Shown here: in pieces, positions 23,787 through 30,319 of the stretch
How positions within the stretch are numbered: the stretch's first letter is position 1
How the letters are laid out: every line of letters starts with the position of its first letter
Origin: Azolla pinnata
Lineage: Eukaryota > Streptophyta > Polypodiopsida > Salviniales > Salviniaceae
Direction of reading: 5' to 3'
Assembly: GCA_037176905.1 (NCBI GenBank)
Contig: JBBBWG010018334.1
Location: 8,102-38,420, forward strand
DNA length: 30,319 nt
Position numbers and translations under genes: made by a program
The notes under the pieces: model-generated
Seen by the model: the letters and a program-made list of their open reading frames with translations, nothing else
What the model was told of the DNA's origin: nothing
Database searches by the model: none

Positions 23787-24027
23787 CTCGCAGCTTCGGC
23801 GGGATGGAATGACGCGGCTCCTGTGCTCGCTGGCGCCCTCGCTCGCTGCCTCTTCTTATTTCACTGTCGACGCGAGAGAGAGAGAGAGTGTGTGTGTGTG
23901 TAAAACAAAACAAACAGAAAAGGATCAAGAGACAAAAAAAAACACTATATTTCCCGCACTCCTCACATAGTCTGAAAAAACAAAGAAAAAAGAATCAAGA
24001 GACAAAGATTGTTGTATAGAGTTTGCG
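23787..24027 (-). promoter_or_regulatory. INTS6 5' leader and proximal promoter region
   Basis: This stretch lies directly upstream of the INTS6 start codon. It holds a GC-richer leader, then a GA/TG dinucleotide run at 23876-23900 which on the transcribed strand reads as CA then TC repeats, a common plant core-promoter or 5' UTR composition. No defined TATA box or start site can be assigned. The call is by position and composition. Confidence 0.4.
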
Positions 24028-24135
24028 TTGATTAGCTTCGATTCGAGTATTTAAACACGTAAATCGGATATCATACGACTGCCTTGATTAGCTTCGATTC
24101 GAGTAGCTAAACACGTAAATCGGATATCATACGAC
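24028..24135. repeat. 56-bp-period tandem duplication upstream of INTS6
   Basis: Two 52-base copies (24028-24079 and 24084-24135) share 'ttgattagcttcgattcgag' and 'aaacacgtaaatcggatatc' and differ mainly at two adjacent bases. Each copy contains an ACGT core ('acacgtaa'), the centre of many plant bZIP-bound elements. It lies about 240 bases upstream of the INTS6 start codon, so a promoter role is possible but only inferred. Confidence 0.85.
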
Positions 24136-24399
24136 CAAGTTATGAGCTATTAGAAGTTAATGAGATGATACCGGAAGGACCATTGGTCAACTCTCGTGCG
24201 TTGTTCCGCGATTCCATCGAAATCGGGTTGAATCGTGGGCGCTAGCTTGATGCCATGTATATTAACGATTAATTTGCCTGTTTTAATATTAATGAGTCGA
24301 AGAATCTGCTAGGAGATCTAACTCGAAATCGCCAGCTCAGCCAGAATAACGCTTTGTCATATTGGAGGTTGGAAATTTCATTGAAAGTGAGCTCATGTT

Positions 24400-25175
24400 T
24401 CTATTGTAGAAGGGATAGGACGAATCCCAAGTAGAGCAAAAATTTCTTCTTTGTTTTTCGTGAGCAACCTGAATTACCTTGCATGTCTTGAAATTGACCT
24501 TTTAAGTTATGAACAATTTCTGTCCAAATTCCACTGGTCATCACTGTTGAGGGCTCGAGTCCTTTTGCTATAACATAAGGCATCTTCTTTTCCGGTTGAA
24601 CCATGTAATTATAGGGCTAATTAACTCCCACTGTTTGTCGTCGCAAATAAATTCATGTTGCTCGTTCAACTTGGCATGTTTCCTTATGGCATATTGTAGA
24701 CATTCAAAATAATACTCCTTTGTTTCAGGACCCGACTCATAGTTTGTGGATTGTTCTGTTAGGACTTGACAATTGAATCCCATTTGAAAGTGTGTGAGTG
24801 TTTGACAAGGGGTAAATATCATTATTGTCCCCAAATTTGATGGGCCCAATTGCAATCCCATAGAGCATGCCTCCATGTTTCTATTTCTTCATGGCAGAAA
24901 GAGAACAGACAACATGAAGGTAAATTAGCCTTACGTAGCCATTTCAGCTCTGTAAGCAATTTGCTAATGGAAAGTAGTGAGTTTTTTTGAGTTTTTTCCG
25001 TCCCATAATTTTTGCCAAAAGGATTTCCCGATTTCATTTGTATGCTTTGACATGCCGAGTGGTTGGTCGCTGAAACTTTACATGTTTGCCAAACTTTACA
25101 AAATAACTGAAAATTTAATATTTTGCCCCTCCTTGCAAGAAGGGGTCTAGCCACATGTATACCCCCGGGTGCCAT
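24400..25175 (-). mobile_element. LINE remnant (ORF2 C-terminal zinc-binding region)
   Basis: The - strand frame 25175-24822 ends with 'CHEEIETWRHALWDCNWAHQ', a zf-RVT zinc-binding segment of plant LINE ORF2. The overlapping frame 24876-24568 continues it after a frame change near 24850. Only the C-terminal part is present and the frames are broken, so this is a dead 5'-truncated copy. It sits between the divergent INTS6 and HVA22-like genes. Ends are approximate. Confidence 0.72.
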
Positions 25176-27032
25176 ACTAGTCTTCTAACCAAGGAGTTCA
25201 AGAAGACCCGTATCTTTTAGGGCATATCTATCACAAAGTGATCATGATCAATTATCTATTTCTTTTTATGATAAGCCACAATTATGATTTTCAATTATCT
25301 GTTTCTTTTTATGATAGATAACCCACAATTCTGATTTTTTGCAAAGTACATTCAACTCGAAGGTTATGAATTTCCAGAGAGATTCGTAAATAATCTAACG
25401 GGTGATTAAGCAGAAAATTTTCCGAATTTGTTGTATGGCCTATAGCTCCAAGAATCACCCACGTTAAGAAAAAAAAAAAAACCCTCCTATTGCTCTGGCG
25501 ACTCTTGGATCTCGTAGGACAAATGTTCATTACTTTAGACTAGCGATCGTTGGTTTTTATCCATAATATTGTTTTACCATTTCATTATATTGGGTTTCTT
25601 CTAAGCGGAAGAAATTACTCCATGTTTCCCATGGAAGCAATAGTAGGCTCCTCTTCAGATGGCTTCAAGGTTCTCACTACACAACATAATATGTTGATGT
25701 CGATTCCATCATATAAATTTCCCTTAATGATTTACGACAGTTCACATTCAGATCCCACTTTGTCATGCTCGTCTCACACTTTTTGCAAGGGATTGGAAGC
25801 TAGCTTATGACATATTGTGTTGAGCATTCTATGATCTATATAGCTAAGGTCGACACAACAAGCTCATCGCCTAAGATCTGTAAACTTTTTTATTGCCGCA
25901 TTATATGTGAATAAACAACAATTTAGCTACACAACCACCCACTGAACGACCAATTGTTTATACAAATGTAACACTATAAATCTTTATGAAAGGACGCACA
26001 CAACACAAACACATGCACACATCGATATCAAGGCTATTGCAACAAACTCAAGCTGGCTAAAGGACAACCCTTGTCACCTTACAATACGTAGAACGACAAA
26101 ATCAAATCAGAAGGGTTGGAGAATTTGGCAATGGGCATATGACAAGAATGTTCCAGCATAAGCATCGATAAAGGAGGGAGGATTAGTGGGGTAGAGATGT
26201 AGAAGATTCGATCCAAACAAGGGTCTCGAGCAAAGAATTCCTCTCGGTCGATATGTAAGACGCCGAAGAGAATTGGCATCAAACAGGACACATGTGGTTA
26301 AAGTGCAAACACAGAACCAAATGTTGGACGCGAATAACATAAGGTTCAGCAAATCACGATTTATTTTCCTTCGTATGCGACGAGAATGGTGACACGATCA
26401 AAGAACATGGCGATCGAGACATGCAGTCATGGTTCAAACATGTGTAATGCAACCGCGCCTGTTAGCGGCAAAAAAAAAAAAAAAAAAAAGCAAGCCAGAG
26501 AATGCGATCACAAATCGGCGACAGACAGGATCACACGCACTGCTCGATTTGTGCTAGCTACAACATCGTTCATTGGCACACTTCCCAGACTCAAAATTCG
26601 AGTCTATCCTGCACTTGGCGTCGCAAAGTGCTTCTTCCATCATTTATTCGTGGGCATGGTGTCCGTGACATTCAATCCAGTTAGTTGGCGAGAGCAGTTG
26701 TAGTGCTCTTCAGCTAATCGTGTCAAGAGATGTCTGGCAAATGGGCAAACCCTCACATGTGAACCCAACCGATTTCCATCGGCATACAGGCCTTCTTCTT
26801 GCAAGGCCGATACGTACTGTAGAGCCCCCGTGACAGTATTTATTACCTATGATGGAGCTCCGTCGCACGGGGTAAAAACAACAAAAGAAAGAAAAAAGAA
26901 GAAGCCAGAAGGGGACAAAATCATGCTTTTTTCGTGCTTTGCCAACGGAGGCTTCGCTTGCAAGGCGCCAGATTTCTGCACCTCCCCCCCATTAGGCCAA
27001 ATTTCTCGCCCACAACGCAACAAAGCAACGAA
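25176..27032. other. gene-poor intergenic stretch
   Basis: I see no supported gene in these 1857 bases. A 20-base poly-A run begins at about 26469 and a shorter one at about 25468; either could be a tail relic of a retroposed sequence, though no body was recognised next to them. Small open frames (25550-25810, 26386-26703, 26830-27072) lack family features, splice context or conserved composition. Confidence 0.5.
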
Positions 27033-27207
27033 CTTAATTAACACCGATCGAAGAACCCTCGAACGATCTTAATTAACACCGATCGAAGAACCCTCGAACG
27101 ATCTTAATTAACACCAATCGAAGAACCCTCGAGCGATCTTAATTAACACCGATCGAAGAACCCTCGAACGATCGTAATTAACACCGATCGGAAAAGCCCT
27201 CGAAAGC
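27033..27207. repeat. five-copy 35-bp tandem repeat
   Basis: Copies begin at 27033, 27068, 27103, 27138 and 27173, exactly 35 bases apart. Each unit holds 'ttaattaa', 'caccgatcgaaga' and 'ccctcgaacgat'. The first four differ by only a few bases; the fifth is diverged at its start and end. The unit contains two palindromes, TTAATTAA and CGATCG (lost in copy three). It lies about 1.25 kb upstream of the HVA22-like start codon. Confidence 0.95.
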
Positions 27208-27599
27208 ATTCATCGCAGGCGCATCCATCTCGATGCGATTCGTTCATCGAGCTCTCTTTGCTCATCCCTTATCTATCTGTCTTTTTTTTGTTGTTGTTGC
27301 AATGTTATGAATCATGTGTGAAGAACTGATATTATTGGAAAGCTGAAGTGATCTTCTCTTTTGCCTCTCTCTTTTTGTTCATGGAAAAATCTGTTCTCTT
27401 TTGTTCTCTTGTCTTTCTGCATCTCTTTCTTGCCCGAGTTCGAATCCTGCTACGACCGCATTCCCTCTCTCTTTCTGCTGTTTCCCGTCAACGGCTCCGA
27501 GCAGTTTGAAGACGCGAGCGAGAGGTGCGATCGGGAGCAGCCAGTGCGTGCGTGCGTGCGTCAGGGAGAGAAATCACACCGAGAAGGATCTCTCCCCGC

Positions 27600-27808
27600 A
27601 TTCTGATCCAGCTGCGGGATTTCCTTGTGCAACAAGAAGCGCCGAATCGCTGCTGCAAACAGGAACTGCTGTCCCGGGAGAAGCGTCTCGGCTTTCTTTC
27701 TTCGATTCTTTCTCTCTTTCTCTCGGAGAAGGAGAAAGGAGACGTTGCAACCGTGTTTGCGGAGGTCGAAGAGGAACCTGGAATTTTCCGTCTACGCATT
27801 CTGATCAG

Positions 27809-27857
<49 letters not shown>

Positions 27858-28075
27858 ATCTGTGCATTCTGATAAGGCTGCGGGTTTTACTTGTGCCACA
27901 AGAAGCGGGTGATCGCTGCTGCAAACAGGCTGCTGCAGACCTCCCACAGGAACTTGTTGCTCCAGGAGAAGCGTCTCGGCTTTCTTTCTTCGATATCTTT
28001 CTTTCTTTCGGAGAAGGCGAAAGGAGAAGTTGTAACCGTGTTTGCGCAGTTCGAAGAGGAACCTGTACGTTTTCC
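27600..28075. repeat. tandem duplicated block split by a CA microsatellite, upstream of HVA22-like gene
   Basis: A block at about 27600-27800 ('cattctgat', 'gctgctgcaaacagg', 'gagaagcgtctcggctttct', 'ttcggagaagg', 'gaagaggaacct') recurs in order at about 27866-28072. The copies flank the CA run at 27812-27854 and differ by substitutions and small indels. The + strand frame 27401-28150 stays open through both, but the sequence is purine/pyrimidine biased and no family is recognised. It probably belongs to the 5' leader or promoter of the HVA22-like gene. Confidence 0.82.
27812..27854. repeat. (CA)n microsatellite
   Basis: An uninterrupted run of about 21 CA dinucleotides between the two copies of the duplicated block. 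Runs of this length are usually length-polymorphic. Confidence 0.97.
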
Positions 28076-28113
28076 TCTAAGCAGACAGGAATAAGAAGCC
28101 GCGAAAAGCTCAT

Positions 28114-28179
28114 ATGGATATGCCGGCCGTCGTCATCACCACTTCAGTAACGAGGGCCTTTTCCACATTCTGCGTGTAG
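28114..28179 (+). promoter_or_regulatory. candidate upstream ORF in the HVA22-like 5' leader
   Basis: A 21-codon frame opens with ATGGATATG and ends with TAG at 28177-28179, three bases before a good donor (GTAAGA at 28183) that could end a 5' UTR exon spliced to an acceptor shortly before 28453. If that exon is in the mRNA, ribosomes would meet this short frame before the main start codon. Both the exon and the uORF are inferred; the main CDS model does not depend on them. Confidence 0.25.
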
Positions 28180-28452
28180 GAGGTAAGACAAGAAACGATC
28201 AGTTGATTGTCTGTTTAGGATCCCGACATTTTGGTAGAACCTTAAAGTGAATAACTGTAATGTTGATTCATAGAAGAAGCAGCAATGTTTCATGGAGTTT
28301 TGAAGCAAGAAAGGAAGAGATGATATACGTCGAGGCAGCTCAAGTAGTTGAACACGTTGAAGCAGAAAGAGAACTGGCTTTCTTGGAACAAGGAAGCGTC
28401 TGAAGTAGATCAAGTGACAGAAAGAGGTATAAACCAGAAAACGCTTCACGAC

Positions 28453-30319
28453 ATGGTCTCCTTCATCACAAAAGCAGTCATGTAAGTAAAAGAATGCCCT
28501 CAACCTAATTAGTCGAGTTAATTCTTCTACAATAAATGGACAACGCATATGAAATTCATGACATTTTTGACATTCGTCATGTTTGTAGTTTGATTCTCAT
28601 CTGCTTCTGTGCTACAGAGTTCTACTTGGATACGTACTTCCAGCATATCAATGCTTCAAGTCTGTGAAACTGACTCGGCCTGATGTAAAGCTATTGCAGT
28701 TTTGGTGCCAATACTGGTACGTGTAGTATCAGTTTCTGGAAGATTCAGAATTTAAGATTTTAGAGTATCACATGCATCCCTTTATCTATTCTATCACATG
28801 AATTCTTGATTCAAGATCTATAAAACGTTATCAGACTGTTTGGCCTTAGAATATGCAGCTAGTAATTGATCGTCAGCTAAGTAAAAACATATGTTGATGG
28901 AATTCCATTCTCTTTTATTCCTCCTGCCAGAGCAATGTCTGAGTTTGTTTTGAACATAGCGCCCTTCTCTCTCTACTGCAAGTTCTCCTCTACAGGGGGC
29001 TAGAGACAACGGCCCTTCTCAGATTATGATACTTTGGTTAGATAGTATGGATGGTCATCCTTTGTGCAATTTTTGTATAGGTTGTTTGATAATTGGCCAA
29101 AAATGGGAGCACTTTGTCATTACATAAGTACACAGACACACACACACACACTCTCTCTCTCACACACACACACAAACATATAACAGAACGACTCAAGCTG
29201 CTCCGTGGTCACTGAGCTCAAGCTAATTGCAAGATTCTCTGAGTCGCTGAGCTGTGGCTTTTTGGCTTGAGGCACAGCTATCCTGACTACTGATAATAAT
29301 TGCATGTCTGAATAGAAATGACAGCTTATGTGTCATAATATGTATGGGCCAGTAGATAGAAATATACGTTCTATTTGTTTCAATGATGTAGAATATATGT
29401 TAAAAAATGCAGGCTTTTCTCACGAGTATCTCAATGACGATGTTTGTAAAGAAAGTATAAAGTCTCCACATCAAATATAAACATAAGCCACTCTTGATAT
29501 GTTTTGGAAAGGCAAAGATTCAGTATGCCAATCCTGCCATTTTAATATTTTATATGAAGGATTTTTCTTTATATTTGGTTTCAGGATAATAATTGCCGTT
29601 ATCACAGCACTTGAAAGTTTTGGGGATATACTCATATCTTGGTAATATTTTATTTCTGGTAAATTCACAGGGTTTGTTCTATAATTCTTTTAACATGTTA
29701 CCCTCGTTGAAAATTTCATTTGTAGGGTACCAATGTATAATGAAATGAAGCTTTGTTTTGTTATTTTTTTGTGGCATCCAAAGACCAAGGTATGTTATAT
29801 AATTTGATCAATTTTTTACTTGGCACTGTCTGTGGGCTTAATACATAGGAAAATTATATCAATGAGTAACTGAAATAAATATGATTATAACTATTCAGCT
29901 TGTAGGATACTGCATTGGTATCAGTCTTCATCTTTTCTAGTACTACGTTTTATTTCTACATAATACATCTTATCATTTTCTAATCTATTTGCTCACTATC
30001 ATTTTCCACCTATTCAGGGAACAACCTATATATATTCATCCTTTGTAGAACCCTTTGTTTCCAAACATGAAATGGAAATAGATCGACAGCTAAATGAGTT
30101 CTGGACTAGAGCGAGTGACATGACATTCCATTATTGGCAAAGAGGCTCTGTATATGCTCAATCTCGATTTATGGATATTCTTCAATACCTTGCTTCACAC
30201 TCGCCACAAACAGTACCAGCACCTCCAGCACCGTCAGCACCATCAGCACCGTCAGCACCGTCAGCACCGTCAGCACCGTCAGCACCGTCAGCACCATCAG
30301 CACCGTCAGCACCGTCAGC
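28453..30319 (+). CDS. HVA22-like protein (TB2/DP1/HVA22, REEP family), 3' end outside window
   Basis: Exons: 28453-28481, 28618-28716, 29585-29641, 29726-29789, 30018-30319 and beyond; all joins are in phase (183 residues plus two bases). The N-terminus 'MVSFITKAV' leads into 'LLGYVLPAYQCFKSV', 'LLQFWCQYW', 'ALESFGDILISWVPMYNEMK' and 'LWHPKTKGTTYIYSSF', the full TB2/DP1/HVA22 signature. The hydrophobic stretches at about residues 8-20 and 42-75 form the membrane hairpins. A helix follows ('ASDMTFHYWQRG', 'SRFMDILQYLA'), placing it with the longer HVA22i/j/k-type plant members. Known role: REEP/HVA22 proteins sit in the ER membrane, curve tubules and affect ER traffic and turnover; some plant members respond to ABA or stress. 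After residue 150 the protein enters an Ala-Pro-Ser repeat that reaches the window end. The start is the ATG giving the family N-terminus. Confidence 0.93.
28717..29584 (+). other. HVA22-like intron 2
   Basis: An 868-base intron between exons ending 'FWCQY' and starting 'IIIAVI'. Apart from a CA/CT microsatellite at about 29131-29175, nothing was recognised. Confidence 0.7.
29131..29175. repeat. compound CA-CT-CA microsatellite
   Basis: A run of CA repeats, then CT repeats, then CA repeats within the second intron of the HVA22-like gene. Confidence 0.95.
30228..30317 (+). repeat. 9-bp coding minisatellite (Ala-Pro-Ser)n in HVA22-like
   Basis: Ten consecutive nine-base units, eight reading 'gcaccgtca' and two 'gcaccatca', encode Ala-Pro-Ser repeats in the HVA22-like frame. 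The array begins straight after 'VPAPP' and continues past the window end. Near-identity at synonymous sites shows recent slippage expansion rather than old selection on the amino acids. Confidence 0.97.

Noticed and set aside
23238..23928. Several open frames on both strands with His/Tyr/Met-rich or Cys/Met-rich products
   Set aside because: They are translations of the ATGT minisatellite; the only real coding here is INTS6 exon 1 (23786-23679) in another frame.
26386..26703. 105-codon + strand open frame with a poly-Lys run
   Set aside because: The Lys run is the 20-base poly-A tract; the remaining translation has no domain or splice context.
27488..27850. 120-codon - strand open frame starting with a Cys-Val run
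   Set aside because: The N-terminal part is the translated CA microsatellite and the rest is the antisense of the duplicated leader block; no family features.
28144..28548. 134-codon - strand open frame
   Set aside because: It overlaps the start of the well-supported HVA22-like gene on the opposite strand, has no recognisable domain and no splice support.

Overview
This is plant nuclear DNA. It is AT-rich, every gene is split by many short GT-AG introns (and a few long ones), and three of the four genes have recognisable land-plant homologues. Long introns holding decayed non-LTR retrotransposon pieces, and protein sequences that are plant-like but not close to flowering-plant copies, suggest a non-angiosperm land plant (fern, lycophyte or similar). 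That lineage guess is inference.

Layout: (1) 1-5800, + strand: 3' part of a large HEAT-repeat gene whose order of conserved blocks fits the Cnd1/CAP-D2 condensin family, but which is strongly diverged. (2) 6314-9032, - strand: a complete 10-exon gene for RPN8 (PSMD7), the MPN-domain lid subunit of the 26S proteasome; it converges on gene 1. (3) 9214-9753: a GATC-rich tandem repeat just upstream of RPN8. (4) 10488-23786, - strand: a complete 19-exon gene for Integrator complex subunit 6 (INTS6), 836 residues. Its introns carry two LINE remnants, a short tandem duplication and a long minisatellite. (5) 23787-28452: the region between the divergent INTS6 and HVA22-like genes, with a 56-bp-period duplication, a third LINE remnant, five copies of a 35-bp repeat, and a duplicated block split by a CA microsatellite. 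(6) 28453-30319, + strand: 5' part of an HVA22/REEP-like ER membrane protein, running off the window inside an Ala-Pro-Ser repeat.

The genes do not form a pathway: chromosome condensation, protein degradation, snRNA/mRNA 3'-end processing and ER shaping are unrelated housekeeping roles. All exon models were assembled by hand; every junction has GT/AG ends and matching phase, and exon lengths add to whole codons. No RNA gene, CRISPR array or prokaryote-type system was seen. I found no convincing new biological system; the points most worth a second look are the diverged condensin-like gene, the repeat arrays near promoters, and the repeat tail of the HVA22-like protein.
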